Below are positions 1 through 9,345 of a stretch of DNA of 64,000 nt, piece after piece (the first letter of the stretch is position 1; the number at the start of each line of letters is the position of its first letter). The stretch is taken from the NCBI RefSeq assembly GCF_900299535.1, contig NZ_OMKE01000023.1, forward strand, positions 310,001 to 374,000, written 5' to 3'. This DNA is from Aquimarina aquimarini. Its GTDB lineage: Bacteria; Bacteroidota; Bacteroidia; Flavobacteriales; Flavobacteriaceae. The translations under genes were made by a program, and so were the position numbers. A model generated the notes under the pieces. It worked only from the letters and a program-made list of their open reading frames with translations, had not been told where the DNA came from and ran no database searches.

Positions 1-750
1 AACGGAAAAACAGGATTACCAGAAATTCAAATATTTGATACAGGTAAGAAAGAATGGAATTCTTTTGAGAGTTGGCCACCTGCAACTGTAGAAAAGAAAA
101 TGTTTTACTTATCAAAAGATGATGTCTTATCCAATAAAACTGGAACAGGTTATTCTGAATTTACTAGTGACCCCAAAAAACCAGTTCCTTACTCAGAGGA
201 TGTAAAAATGGTGTTTACTCCTAGAAAATATATGACAGATGATCAACGATTTGCAGCTAGGCGCCCAGATGTGTTGGTATTTGAGACTTCAGATCTTACA
301 GAAGATATAACACTATCAGGAGAAGTATTGGCAAAGCTCAAAGTAGCCACCACAGGTACCGATGCTGATTGGATTATAAAATTGGTAGATGTATACCCTG
401 ATGATGCCACAGATACTCAAGAGACACAAGATCATCTAAAAATGAGTAACTATCATATGATGGTACGTAGTGAGGTGATGAGAGGACGTTTTAGAAATGA
501 CTTTAGTAAACCAGAACCTTTTATTGCAAACAAAAAAACAAATGTAAATATCAAATTACAAGATATACACCATACGTTCAAAAAAGGACATAAAATTCAG
601 ATTCAGGTGCAAAGTACATGGTTTCCACTTATTGATTTAAACCCTCAAACTTTTGTGCCTAATATTTTTAAAGCAGATTCATCTGATTTTACAAAACAAA
701 CACATAAAGTATATCACGATTCAACAGTAGAATTTTCTGTATTGAAATAA
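1..750 (+). CDS. CocE/NonD-type hydrolase, C-terminal part (5' end outside window)
   Basis: The frame is open from base 1 to the stop at 750, so this is the last 249 codons of a longer gene. The visible part matches the C-terminal non-catalytic jelly-roll domain (PF08530 type) of CocE/NonD hydrolases and X-Pro dipeptidyl-peptidases: it has the PVPYSEDV, RRPDVLVFETSDLTEDITLSG and KGHKIQIQVQSTWFP stretches usual in that domain. The catalytic alpha/beta-hydrolase domain would lie upstream, so substrate (acyl ester or X-Pro peptide) cannot be judged. An ATG at 100 is internal and should not be taken as the start. The DUF885 gene follows after 27 nt, so the two may be co-transcribed. Confidence 0.85.
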   Translation, partial: NGKTGLPEIQIFDTGKKEWNSFESWPPATVEKKMFYLSKDDVLSNKTGTGYSEFTSDPKKPVPYSEDVKMVFTPRKYMTDDQRFAARRPDVLVFETSDLTEDITLSGEVLAKLKVATTGTDADWIIKLVDVYPDDATDTQETQDHLKMSNYHMMVRSEVMRGRFRNDFSKPEPFIANKKTNVNIKLQDIHHTFKKGHKIQIQVQSTWFPLIDLNPQTFVPNIFKADSSDFTKQTHKVYHDSTVEFSVLK

Positions 751-777
751 CTAATTAACCCTAATAAAAACAATATC

Positions 778-2652
778 ATGAACAATACAAAAATCAGTGT
801 ATTATTGTTTTCTTCTTTTCTTGCTTTTACAGCTTGTAAGCAGGAAGTAAAAGAACCCAAACAAGAAGATTTTGCCGTATCAAAGCAAGTAATCGAGGAA
901 CGTTCTAAAAATCTAAATGATTGGTTCGAAAAGCAATTTCAAGAAGAATTAGCACAATCCCCAATGATGCAAACATACTTAGGGGTTAAAACCGAAGATT
1001 ATGGAAAATGGGATGATATCTCGTCTAAAAAAGAAGCAGAAGATCTGGAACAGGCAAAAAAGCGCCTGAATTATTTAAAAGACTCTGTAGATATAACGTT
1101 GCTTGACAAAACTACAGTATTGAGTTATAAATTAATGAAAGAAAATCTTGAAAATGAAATCGAAGATTTTAAATATAGATTTTATAACTATCCCGTAAAT
1201 CAAATGCATGGGCTACAGGCAGACACACCAGCCTTTATGATCAATATGCATAGAATAGAAAGTAAGAGTGATGCAGAAGCATACATTTCTAGATTAAATG
1301 GCTTTGATGAAATGTTTACTCAAGCAGTAGAAAATCTGAAAATCAGAGAAAAAAATGGGGTTCTTCCTCCAAAATTTGTATTTGCCAAAGTTTTAGACGA
1401 TTGTCGTAATATTATATCAGGACAACCCTTTGATAAATCTAATCAAGAAAGCACATTATTAGCAGATTTCAAAAATAAAATCAAAACATTAGAGCTTTCT
1501 GAAGAAGAAAAAGAACAATTAGAAACCCTTGCAAAAAAAGCATTATTAGAAGGAGTAAAACCAGCATATACTAGTCTTATTTCTCTATTAGAGGAACAAC
1601 AACAACGTGCAACTACTGATGATGGAGTCTGGAAATTTCCTAAAGGAGATGCATTTTATAATATAGCATTACAGCGCACTACTACTACAAATATGACTGC
1701 AGATCAAATTCATGAACTTGGACTGAAAGAAGTAGAACGTATTCATAACGAAATGCGTGCAATTATGAAACAAGTAAAATACGAGGGGACATTGCAAGAT
1801 TTCTTTACTTTTATGAAAGAAGATAAACAGTTCTATTTCCCGAATGATAAAGAAGGGAAAGCAGCATATCTTAAAGAAGCAGTTGCATTAATAGATACAA
1901 TGAAATCTAAATTAGATGAACTCTTTATTACCAAACCCAAAGCAGATATTATAGTAAAAGCAGTAGAGCCTTTTAGAGAAAAAAGTGCAGGAAAAGCATT
2001 TTATCAGTCAGGTACGCCAGATGGATCAAGACCAGGTACTTATTATGCTAATTTATATGATATGACAGCAATGCCAAAGTATCAAATGGAAGCGTTGGCA
2101 TATCATGAAGGCTTACCAGGACATCATATGCAATTATCTATTGCGCAAGAACTACAAGGAATTCCTAAGTTTAGAAAATTTGGAGGATATACCGCATACG
2201 TAGAAGGTTGGGGATTATATAATGAATTATTGCCAAAAGAGATAGGAATGTACAGTGATCCATATTCTGATTTTGGTAGATTGGCAATGGAGTTATGGAG
2301 AGCTTGTAGATTAGTGGTAGATACAGGAATTCACAGTAAAAAATGGACAAGAGAAGAGGGGATCAAATATTATACAGATAATACCCCTAATGCAGAGAGT
2401 GATGCTATAAAAATGGTAGAACGCCATGTTGTAATGCCTAGTCAGGCAACTGCCTATAAAATAGGAATGAATAAAATTCTTGAGCTACGTGAAAATGCAA
2501 AAAAAGAACTTGGAGTTAAGTTTGATATCAGAGAGTTTCATGATGTAGTATTGACCAATGGTGCTGTACCACTTACGATTCTAGAAGAATTAGTAGCTGA
2601 TTGGGTTGCTAGTAAAAATGTTTCAGTAACCAAAACAGAAGTAGAGTCCTAA
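778..2652 (+). CDS. DUF885 family lipoprotein (putative metallopeptidase)
   Basis: A 624-residue protein with a lipoprotein signal (lipobox FTAC, Cys20), so probably anchored in the periplasm or outer membrane. It carries the HEGLPGHH motif at residues 443-450, the hallmark of DUF885 proteins; the HExxxHH-like arrangement suggests a zinc peptidase, though the reaction of this family is poorly defined. Length is normal for the family. The ATG at 778 directly precedes the signal peptide. It follows the CocE-type gene by 27 nt and is followed by a strong terminator, so it is probably the last gene of that transcript. A peptide-degrading role beside a dipeptidyl-peptidase-like gene is an inference. 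Confidence 0.9.
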   Translation: MNNTKISVLLFSSFLAFTACKQEVKEPKQEDFAVSKQVIEERSKNLNDWFEKQFQEELAQSPMMQTYLGVKTEDYGKWDDISSKKEAEDLEQAKKRLNYLKDSVDITLLDKTTVLSYKLMKENLENEIEDFKYRFYNYPVNQMHGLQADTPAFMINMHRIESKSDAEAYISRLNGFDEMFTQAVENLKIREKNGVLPPKFVFAKVLDDCRNIISGQPFDKSNQESTLLADFKNKIKTLELSEEEKEQLETLAKKALLEGVKPAYTSLISLLEEQQQRATTDDGVWKFPKGDAFYNIALQRTTTTNMTADQIHELGLKEVERIHNEMRAIMKQVKYEGTLQDFFTFMKEDKQFYFPNDKEGKAAYLKEAVALIDTMKSKLDELFITKPKADIIVKAVEPFREKSAGKAFYQSGTPDGSRPGTYYANLYDMTAMPKYQMEALAYHEGLPGHHMQLSIAQELQGIPKFRKFGGYTAYVEGWGLYNELLPKEIGMYSDPYSDFGRLAMELWRACRLVVDTGIHSKKWTREEGIKYYTDNTPNAESDAIKMVERHVVMPSQATAYKIGMNKILELRENAKKELGVKFDIREFHDVVLTNGAVPLTILEELVADWVASKNVSVTKTEVES

Positions 2653-2673
2653 GATCAAGATATTCGTTTTCTA

Positions 2674-2709
2674 AGCCCTCATAGGAAGTATTCTTATGGG
2701 GGCTTTTTG
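2674..2709 (+). terminator. Intrinsic terminator after DUF885 gene
   Basis: Stem AGCCCTCATAGGAA (2674-2687) pairs with TTCTTATGGGGGCT (2691-2704) with two G-U pairs, a tight loop, and a run of T immediately after. It ends the transcript of the upstream gene. Confidence 0.85.
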
Positions 2710-2764
2710 CACTTAAGGTAAGAAAACCCTAGTTTTAACTCTAAATAAGTTGTAATAACGTTAT

Positions 2765-3538
2765 ATGATGAAGTATTTAAGTTATAAAAATTATGTGTTA
2801 TTTGTATTAATTGTTTTAATAGTATCCTGTAAAGAAAAAGCAATGGATAGCACTTATGCTAATACTACTGATAAGAATCAACAAAAGAAAACAAAAAAAT
2901 CTCCCGTATTAAAACTTAACAAGAAAAAATTTACAGAGACAGAAAGTCTACACTTTAATCATTCGGTAGGAGGAGATCCTATAGAAGAAGAGACATGGGT
3001 AGCTATGAAATATGATAATGATTTCTTGGAAATAAAATTTGAATGCAGAAATAACCACAGGCTAGATCAAAATCATTATGTAAAAGATAATTCAGCAATG
3101 TTTAATCAAGAAGTGTTTGAGCTTTTTATTTGCAAAGGCAAAGAAGTACAAGGAAAATATCTCGAAATTCAAATCAACCCAAATAATGCACTTTTTTTAG
3201 CAAAAATAACCAATCGTTTTAAACCAAAAAGAGAATATAAAATAGAATATATTGACACCAAAACCTCTGGAGTTACACATACTGTTGAAAAAGATACTAT
3301 CAATGATATATGGAAAGGAAGTCTTAAAATCCCATTAAAAGTATTAGAGTATCCAAAACCCACTAAAGAAGCCATATATAGGCTGAATATGTTTAGAGTG
3401 ATTTCTAATGTAGATCATGCAGATAAAAAATGGAGTCATACTACAGAAACATCAACGTTTGCCTGTTGGAATAGTACCATGACTCCAACTCCACAATTTC
3501 ATATTCCTGATGCTTTTGGTGTTCTTATTTTAGAATAA
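2765..3538 (+). CDS. CBM9-like lipoprotein
   Basis: A 257-residue protein with a lipobox (IVSC, Cys22). The core (WVAMKYDNDFLEIKFEC, EVFELFICKG, YLEIQINPNNALFLAKI, YRLNMFRV, FHIPDAFGVLIL) matches the carbohydrate-binding family 9-like domain that Bacteroidota often place on cell-surface lipoproteins, where it binds sugars or reducing ends. No catalytic domain is attached. Two in-frame ATG codons (2765 and 2768) are equally possible starts. Its 3' end overlaps the convergent DinB-like gene by 14 nt. Ligand unknown. Confidence 0.8.
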   Translation: MMKYLSYKNYVLFVLIVLIVSCKEKAMDSTYANTTDKNQQKKTKKSPVLKLNKKKFTETESLHFNHSVGGDPIEEETWVAMKYDNDFLEIKFECRNNHRLDQNHYVKDNSAMFNQEVFELFICKGKEVQGKYLEIQINPNNALFLAKITNRFKPKREYKIEYIDTKTSGVTHTVEKDTINDIWKGSLKIPLKVLEYPKPTKEAIYRLNMFRVISNVDHADKKWSHTTETSTFACWNSTMTPTPQFHIPDAFGVLILE

Positions 3539-4022
3539 ATTGTTTTTTACCTTCCTTTTCGGTAATCATTTTGTGGAGTAAGACAATTTGACCTAAATGG
3601 TAGTAACTATGTTCTATCATACCTTCAATATTTCTCAGATAGGTTCCATATTTAGGATCAACAAAAACTTCATCAAGTTTTGAATCTGGCATTTGTTCTA
3701 TTTTTTCTGCAAATTGTTCAGCATTATCCCACATATCAGTTAGCAATTGAATCCATTGCTGTTGTGAAGTAATACGAGGGAGGTCAAAACTATACTTATC
3801 TCTTATTTCTAATTCCCCACCTTTAACTACATGTAGCACACCTGCAATATAATAGTTGATATGATAGGTAAGTACTGCTATAGTATTTAAAGAGCCTATT
3901 TTTGTAGTAGCTTCTTTCCAACTTAGGTTCAAAAGTTGTTTTTTATAATTGGTATTGGCAATCCATAAACCATCTAAAAGAACTTCTCTAAATCTATCGG
4001 CAATTTGTTTTGTACGTTTCAT
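3525..4022 (-). CDS. DinB-family protein (DUF1572-like)
   Basis: A 165-residue, mostly helical protein. His54 (TYHINYY), His138 and His142 (EHSYYHLGQ) are placed like the metal-binding His triad of the DinB/YfiT four-helix-bundle superfamily. Members include bacillithiol- or mycothiol-type thiol transferases, but many have no known substrate, so no reaction is proposed. ATG at 4022 with no recognisable Shine-Dalgarno, normal for this phylum. It converges on and overlaps the end of the CBM9-like gene and lies downstream of the acyltransferase on the same strand (95 nt gap). Confidence 0.85.
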   Translation of the reverse strand: MKRTKQIADRFREVLLDGLWIANTNYKKQLLNLSWKEATTKIGSLNTIAVLTYHINYYIAGVLHVVKGGELEIRDKYSFDLPRITSQQQWIQLLTDMWDNAEQFAEKIEQMPDSKLDEVFVDPKYGTYLRNIEGMIEHSYYHLGQIVLLHKMITEKEGKKQFILK

Positions 4023-4117
4023 AGGTAATAAATTGATCAGAAAACAAACTAAAGATATAAAATTTTGTATTCAATAGGTCATAGAGTCAAAAAGCTATTA
4101 AACAGGTGGTATAGATA

Positions 4118-5290
4118 TTATAACTTTAATTTATACCCTTTTCTTTCTAGCCAGCCTGTAAAAAATACTACTAGAAGGGCAAATCCAAATGAAACAAGTA
4201 ATCCTATTATAGAAGTATTTAAGAAATCAGGTAATTTAAGACCAGTAATATTATAAAGAGGATATAAAAAATAAGGAATCATATAACAAGTTAATGTTGC
4301 TGTACCAGCAGCTCCAATTACTGTTGCCCAGCCTGTTTGTTTTTTTACATCGGCAATGTAGTATAATAAAACAAACATAAAAAAGCCAATTCCAGTACAT
4401 ATAGCTAACCAAGAAGGAGTTCCTTGTATTTTTGAAATTCCCCAATAAGACCTTGTTAGTAAACCATAAGCAATATTTACAATACCTAATGATATAAGAA
4501 GTACATAACACCATTTAATGTTGTCTTTTGATAACTTTTTAAATATCAAAGTTGCTACTACTCCTGCAGTAGTAAATGCAGGAATGGTTCCTGAATAGAG
4601 TGTAGAAAAGATACGAGTAATATCATTTCTGAATATCCCGTCATGTGTTTGATTTAGTACGGATAGTACATTAAAAAGAATCCATGCTATAACCATTACA
4701 GAGATACTATTTTTACTGTAGAGATATATTAGAGCATTAATTATATAAGCCCAACCTATCAGTCCCAAAATACCCCACCAATGTGTTCCCATCCAGTTTT
4801 CTCCTTGAGAGCCTCCTTTGTATATAACTGCAAGAAAAATAAGAATAAGAAACCCAGTAATTTGAAAATAAATATGCCATTTTTTGGGAACAGGACTTCT
4901 TTTCCAATTCATCCAGATAAGTACTACAGCCGTAGCCATAAGGATGCACCATACATATTTACCAAGAAATATACTCTCATGGTGAGCGCTTTCATAATTA
5001 ACCATAAAAACACCAATAAGTAATAGTGATAGTGATCGTATCACGATATGTTTAGCAATCAGCAGGCGACTTTCTTTTTTTGCAAGTCTGTGTTCGATAG
5101 CATATGGTATACTAAGACCTACAATAAATAAAAACAAAGGAAAAATGATATCAGAGAACCCCATATAGTCTTCACTTGCAGATGCATGTTTAAGCCATTT
5201 TGGGATATTGATAAGTGACCAAAATTCATTTACCCAAATCATTAATACCATGGTTAGAGCTCTTAAAATATCTATGGATGCTATTCTCAT
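4118..5290 (-). CDS. DUF5009 / heparan-alpha-glucosaminide N-acetyltransferase-like membrane protein
   Basis: A 390-residue polytopic membrane protein with about ten hydrophobic segments. The N-terminus (MRIASIDILRALTMVLMIWVNEF) and the segment DIIFPLFLFIVGLSIPYAIEHR match DUF5009 and the related HGSNAT acyltransferase group, which transfer acetyl groups across the membrane to glucosamine-type sugars. The gene upstream on the same strand is a GH10-like lipoprotein (60 nt gap), so the pair may process an amino-sugar glycan; this is inference. ATG at 5290. The family in Bacteroidota has no settled function. Confidence 0.85.
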   Translation of the reverse strand: MRIASIDILRALTMVLMIWVNEFWSLINIPKWLKHASASEDYMGFSDIIFPLFLFIVGLSIPYAIEHRLAKKESRLLIAKHIVIRSLSLLLIGVFMVNYESAHHESIFLGKYVWCILMATAVVLIWMNWKRSPVPKKWHIYFQITGFLILIFLAVIYKGGSQGENWMGTHWWGILGLIGWAYIINALIYLYSKNSISVMVIAWILFNVLSVLNQTHDGIFRNDITRIFSTLYSGTIPAFTTAGVVATLIFKKLSKDNIKWCYVLLISLGIVNIAYGLLTRSYWGISKIQGTPSWLAICTGIGFFMFVLLYYIADVKKQTGWATVIGAAGTATLTCYMIPYFLYPLYNITGLKLPDFLNTSIIGLLVSFGFALLVVFFTGWLERKGYKLKL

Positions 5291-5350
5291 TTTTCCTGTG
5301 TCTTTATTCTGCGTTTAGTTGCGATATTTAGGGTAAGTGTAGGGGAGTGG

Positions 5351-6490
5351 TTATTTTTTTTGAGTATAATCTGTATAGATAGCTTTTTGCAAAGCATCCC
5401 AATGAGCGTCTGTCATTCTATTTGGAGTAAACAAGCAAATACCAGTAGCTCCGTTTATCATAGATTCACTAATAGCTGCTTCTAATTCATTAGGTAACAA
5501 TCCATGATTTTCAGGATCATCTTCATTGGATTTATTGTTAGGTTTTGGACAAATAAATAATCCACTATAGATTGGTTTTTTATGAGCAACGGCAGTTACT
5601 TCTTCTTTGGTAAGTTCTCCGATCCATTTGGTATCACCTAAATAAAAATCGTTATAATTCATAGGGTAAACAGCATCTAGGTTCCATTTGTCCCATTCTT
5701 GTCTAACAAGTTTTTTTGCAATTGAATTAGGTCCTGGAAAAACAGCAGCATTAATCACTTTATCTTTACTATGTACTACATCGGCTAACTTATTTACGAT
5801 TTTGGTAATTAAATCATATCGAAATTGTTTCCACTCTAAAACTAGAGATGGGTCTTTTACATTTTTTATATCTATACCCGATTGCGATTTGAAATCATTA
5901 ACGCATTTATCACAATAGCAATAATCAAATTGAGGGTATTCTTTATCCATAACCAAATCATATTTCTCCCATAATCCTTCTGCCAAAATTACATCAGGAA
6001 AACGAATGTAATCCAAATGAATACCATCAACCTCTTTTATATCTGCAATACTACCGTATAGATTTTCTAGAAAATTGTATACTTCTGGCCTGCTAGGACA
6101 TAAGAATTGATAATGTGATACATAGGCGGGTTTGTCAAATGCAGATTCTCCATTTCTATTTACAGCATACCATTCTGGTTTTAGTTTTGGGTTGTTATTT
6201 TGCACCATAGTAGGTATCCAGGTGTGAAATTCCATACCTACTTCTTTTACGATTTTTCCTACTCTTTTATAGATAGCAGGATCATGTCCAGCAGAATACA
6301 TTAAGCCATCAACTCCTTTGTTCTTTAACTCCTGAAATTCAGTTTTTAATTCTTGGTCTGTTGCACCTTTTGGTAATTGTGCCCATGCATAAAGAGGTGT
6401 TTTATAAGTAACTTCTGGTGATTTTTTTTCCTCTTTTTTACAGGCAATCAATAAAAGCGTTGTAAGAATAATAGTAAATACTTTTTTCAT
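5351..6490 (-). CDS. GH10-like (GHL10/DUF4015-type) glycoside hydrolase lipoprotein
   Basis: A lipoprotein (lipobox LIAC) with a TIM-barrel glycosidase-like core. The segments KGVDGLMYSAGHDPAIYKRV, EVDGIHLDYIRFPD and WNLDAVYPMNYNDFY resemble the GHL10 (PF02638) family; the HLDYIRFP motif is characteristic. I place the start at the ATG at 6490, because the signal peptide begins there (MKKVFTIILTTLLLIACKK); an in-frame upstream codon at 6538 would add 16 residues ahead of the signal. Glycan unknown. GHL10 proteins often sit beside DUF5009 genes in Bacteroidota, as here. Confidence 0.85.
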   Translation of the reverse strand: MKKVFTIILTTLLLIACKKEEKKSPEVTYKTPLYAWAQLPKGATDQELKTEFQELKNKGVDGLMYSAGHDPAIYKRVGKIVKEVGMEFHTWIPTMVQNNNPKLKPEWYAVNRNGESAFDKPAYVSHYQFLCPSRPEVYNFLENLYGSIADIKEVDGIHLDYIRFPDVILAEGLWEKYDLVMDKEYPQFDYCYCDKCVNDFKSQSGIDIKNVKDPSLVLEWKQFRYDLITKIVNKLADVVHSKDKVINAAVFPGPNSIAKKLVRQEWDKWNLDAVYPMNYNDFYLGDTKWIGELTKEEVTAVAHKKPIYSGLFICPKPNNKSNEDDPENHGLLPNELEAAISESMINGATGICLFTPNRMTDAHWDALQKAIYTDYTQKK

Positions 6491-6790
6491 CGTTTTTTTG
6501 TTTAGTGGTTCAGAAGATAGATCTATATTGAAAATCAATCTGGATCAATATGAAATTAACCAAAAACCGATTCGATTACCAGTTAATCGAATGTGGTAGA
6601 TTACTTCATAAAATATAATTCCCTTTAATTATCTTAGAAGTAATTAAAAAAAATCAACGATGTAAACTTTTTTCTACAAAACACATGTTTTGATAGAAAT
6701 ACGACTTGTTTTACAGGATGTATGAATTATGGTTGTATCATTTGTGTATTTAAGGAATAGATCAAAAAATAAGAAAAAGGATAAGGAATG
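6491..6790. other. Intergenic region with a possible operator
   Basis: About 300 nt between the GH10-like gene and the end of the PepSY gene. It should hold the promoter of the GH10-like gene. The only clear structure is the inverted repeat at 6570-6592. No open frame here is convincing. Confidence 0.6.
6570..6592. promoter_or_regulatory. Inverted repeat, possible operator of the GH10-like/DUF5009 pair
   Basis: ATTCGATTA (6570-6578) and TTAATCGAAT (6583-6592) form a 9-bp perfect inverted repeat about 4 nt apart, 80-100 nt upstream of the GH10-like start. It lacks a T-run, so a protein-binding site is likelier than a terminator. Confidence 0.4.
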
Positions 6791-8428
6791 CTAGTTGTAC
6801 TTAAGCTTTTTTTGACGTCTACTTTCTCTTTCTTGAGAAAGCTCATGCTTTCTGATTTTTTTAAGTTCGTAATACTTGTTTTTTGGCCGTTTTCGTTTTG
6901 ATTTTGCAACGATAAATAAAGAAGCCATTGATAACAATATCCAGAAAAGATCTACGATTAGAATTTCATATTCTTTATTTAGATATGCTTTCCATATCCA
7001 GTTTCCAGAGGAAACACCATTTACAATAGGAATTATGAGACCAATAACACCTCCAATCAAGAAAGAGAATTTATTGGTAAAAAAATTATCTCTTTTATAC
7101 CTGAAAAACAAGAATACAATTGCCCAAAGGCTAAAAAAAACAGTGTAGTATACGTTAAGTCTTCGTTCACCTAGATCGGGGGGGAGTAGTCTAGCTAAAA
7201 CGAATGAGAAAGCAATTACAGGAAACAGGCTTAGACAAATAGCCATATAGATATGTCCTACATTAATTGTGTATAATTGTTGTTTGGTAGTACTATTTTT
7301 TTTGTTTCTACTTTCTATCCAAATAAGTACCCCAGTAATAATTACAAAACAAGTGATAAGTGCTAGAATAGCATAAATAATTTTTAAAGGCATACCGCCA
7401 TAATCACCAAAATGAAGATGTCTTATCACAAATTCGACATCTTGGTGATAATCATTTTGGTATGGGTTTTTTGTGGAAGTAACTTGTTGCTTAGGTACGT
7501 TATATGTGACTCGACCGCTACCAAGAAGTTTATTTTTGGGATTAAGTAAGCCTTCAACTTGCACGATCATATTGGTGGCTCCATAATTTTTTATATATAC
7601 TTCTGTTGGAGCAAAATCATCCCATGTTGCAGTCACCTCCTTTATAATAGGATTAACGATATATGTGCTATCTGATTTTTGTTCTAAAGGGTATGTCTTT
7701 GCTTTTGGGCGTAGGTCTTCTGCTAATTTTTGTTTATTGTTATTGTATATATAATTAGCAGGAAGTAAAACAAAAACAGAAAGTCCAAGAAAACAACTTG
7801 TTACTGCATACATGAATTGAAAAGGTAATCCAATCATTCCTAATACAGTATGTGCATCACTCCAAATTGTTTTTAACTTTGATTTTGGGCGAAAAAGATA
7901 GAAGTTAGAGATCATTTTTTTCCAATGAACAATAACCCCTGTTATAATTGCAAATAAGAAAAAGAAAGCAACAGATCCAGATAAATATAGTCCTATGCGT
8001 GGTATTTGACTAAAAAAATGTAAACGATATAGAAAGTTACCTAATGAGTATTTTTGATAATAACTTGAGATTTCAAATGTATCTGTATCTAGATACATAA
8101 AACGTCTTTTTTTTGCTTCTTTAGGAGCAAGAGTATCTTTTGATGCAGTTATTCTTATAGATGCAAGCTGGCTTGCTTGTGGTAGAGTTATATGAATGTC
8201 TCTGGTAAATAGGCCGTGTTCTTTTTCTTTTAATAGTGAAATTAGTTGATCATAATCTAAATTTGTGATTTTTTCTCTATTGATAGGAACACCTCTTTCC
8301 CATACCTCAATTTCATCTTTGAACAAAGCAAATGCTCCGCAGAGGAAAATGACATATAATGCAACGCTAATTACAATTCCACTAACAGTATGGGTATGAA
8401 AAAAAATATTATAGAGCCTTTTACTCAT
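6791..8428 (-). CDS. PepSY-associated TM helix protein (iron-uptake type)
   Basis: A 545-residue inner-membrane protein. The N-terminus RLYNIFFHTHTVSGIVISVALYVIFLCGAFALF is the typical first helix of the PepSY_TM (PF03929) family. Further helices lie near residues 150-175, 195-230, 360-385 and in a C-terminal group of four to five. Family members are linked with siderophore or ferric iron reduction (FoxB/PiuB type). The two small membrane genes upstream, only 2-4 nt apart, complete the arrangement seen in iron-uptake operons. A lysine/arginine-rich tail ends the protein. The substrate is not shown by the sequence. Confidence 0.88.
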   Translation of the reverse strand: MSKRLYNIFFHTHTVSGIVISVALYVIFLCGAFALFKDEIEVWERGVPINREKITNLDYDQLISLLKEKEHGLFTRDIHITLPQASQLASIRITASKDTLAPKEAKKRRFMYLDTDTFEISSYYQKYSLGNFLYRLHFFSQIPRIGLYLSGSVAFFFLFAIITGVIVHWKKMISNFYLFRPKSKLKTIWSDAHTVLGMIGLPFQFMYAVTSCFLGLSVFVLLPANYIYNNNKQKLAEDLRPKAKTYPLEQKSDSTYIVNPIIKEVTATWDDFAPTEVYIKNYGATNMIVQVEGLLNPKNKLLGSGRVTYNVPKQQVTSTKNPYQNDYHQDVEFVIRHLHFGDYGGMPLKIIYAILALITCFVIITGVLIWIESRNKKNSTTKQQLYTINVGHIYMAICLSLFPVIAFSFVLARLLPPDLGERRLNVYYTVFFSLWAIVFLFFRYKRDNFFTNKFSFLIGGVIGLIIPIVNGVSSGNWIWKAYLNKEYEILIVDLFWILLSMASLFIVAKSKRKRPKNKYYELKKIRKHELSQERESRRQKKLKYN

Positions 8429-8432
8429 GTTA

Positions 8433-8732
8433 CTATACTAGAGAGTGGGTTTGTTTTCCGAAGTGTATTAAAACCCCAAGAATTGTAATAAGGATACTAT
8501 ATAATGCCCAAATTTTCCATCCATTTTTAAACAAAAAAGGAATAATCATAAATGTTACCCATAAAATATACATACTGTATATTGAGGTGATTAAAACTGT
8601 TTTATAATCACTCCAAAATGCCAGAGCAATATGTATAAAAGCAGCTATGAGATAACCACCCAAAATTCCTGCAGATATTTTGGCAAACCGTTGCCAGAAG
8701 TTTTGAGATAAATATTTGGGATTTGCTGGCAT
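8433..8732 (-). CDS. Small membrane protein, DUF3649-like
   Basis: A 99-residue protein with three hydrophobic segments (about residues 17-35, 43-65 and 72-90) starting with a basic stretch. Position (between a DUF3325-like gene and a PepSY gene) and the AKISAGILGGYLIAAFIHIAL segment suggest the DUF3649 'iron uptake protein' group. The assignment leans on context as much as on sequence. It is 4 nt upstream of the PepSY gene, so translation is likely coupled. Confidence 0.7.
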   Translation of the reverse strand: MPANPKYLSQNFWQRFAKISAGILGGYLIAAFIHIALAFWSDYKTVLITSIYSMYILWVTFMIIPFLFKNGWKIWALYSILITILGVLIHFGKQTHSLV

Positions 8733-8734
8733 AA

Positions 8735-9067
8735 CTATATAAATAGTAACTCCAAAACCAATATTAATAATAGTAAAGCTATCCCGTGTTTATAATTAAA
8801 AGCCTTAATAGGGCTTAGTATGATTAAGGTTCCTTGTATAATCATTAATAAAAGAGTCCAAATAAAAATGCCAACTCCTAACCCAAAAAGAAATATTGTA
8901 CTTGCTAAACAGAATACTAATAAAAAAAGACCAATGCTATTACTAGTTTTATTATGTTGTTGCATCCATTTCTCGATCTGAAAATGCGGAGAAAGTATTG
9001 CTACTTTTGATGTGTTATACAAGAAAAAAGAACCTGAGAAAATTAAAAAAATAAGTAATGTTATCAT
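8735..9067 (-). CDS. Small membrane protein, DUF3325-like
   Basis: About 110 residues with three to four membrane segments and a short basic loop (IEKWMQQHNK). Its order ahead of DUF3649-like and PepSY genes is that of iron-uptake operons, in which a DUF3325 protein is usual. I use the ATG at 9067; an in-frame GTG at 9076 would add three residues. The upstream 270 nt contain a -7-like TACATTTG on the minus strand (9192-9199), but its -33 partner is weak. Confidence 0.65.
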   Translation of the reverse strand: MITLLIFLIFSGSFFLYNTSKVAILSPHFQIEKWMQQHNKTSNSIGLFLLVFCLASTIFLFGLGVGIFIWTLLLMIIQGTLIILSPIKAFNYKHGIALLLLILVLELLFI

Positions 9068-9345
9068 AATATGCACTTATAAACTGAAACTATAATCCAG
9101 AAAATTTCTCTCTGGAGTTATTTTATATTATAAAATTGAATCTAGCACTGTATTATCTTAATTTAGATTCATTAAAAATAATAAATTCTCGCAAATGTAA
9201 CATAGAATTCATTAAATAAAAAAACTTATTTGTTAATAATTTAAAAAAATAACACAAAAATACTGCTGTATATAAATAGACTTTTATATAGGGTTATGAA
9301 TTTCAGGTGTTTATTTTCATTTGGTGATGTGAGTGGGGTACGAGA

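Noticed and set aside
4251..4514. 87-codon minus-strand frame within the acyltransferase gene
   Set aside because: Out-of-frame shadow inside a full-length membrane protein gene.
9192..9226. Promoter of the PepSY operon with TACATTTG on the minus strand
   Set aside because: The -7 element fits but no convincing TTTG lies at the right distance, so it is mentioned only within the gene entry.
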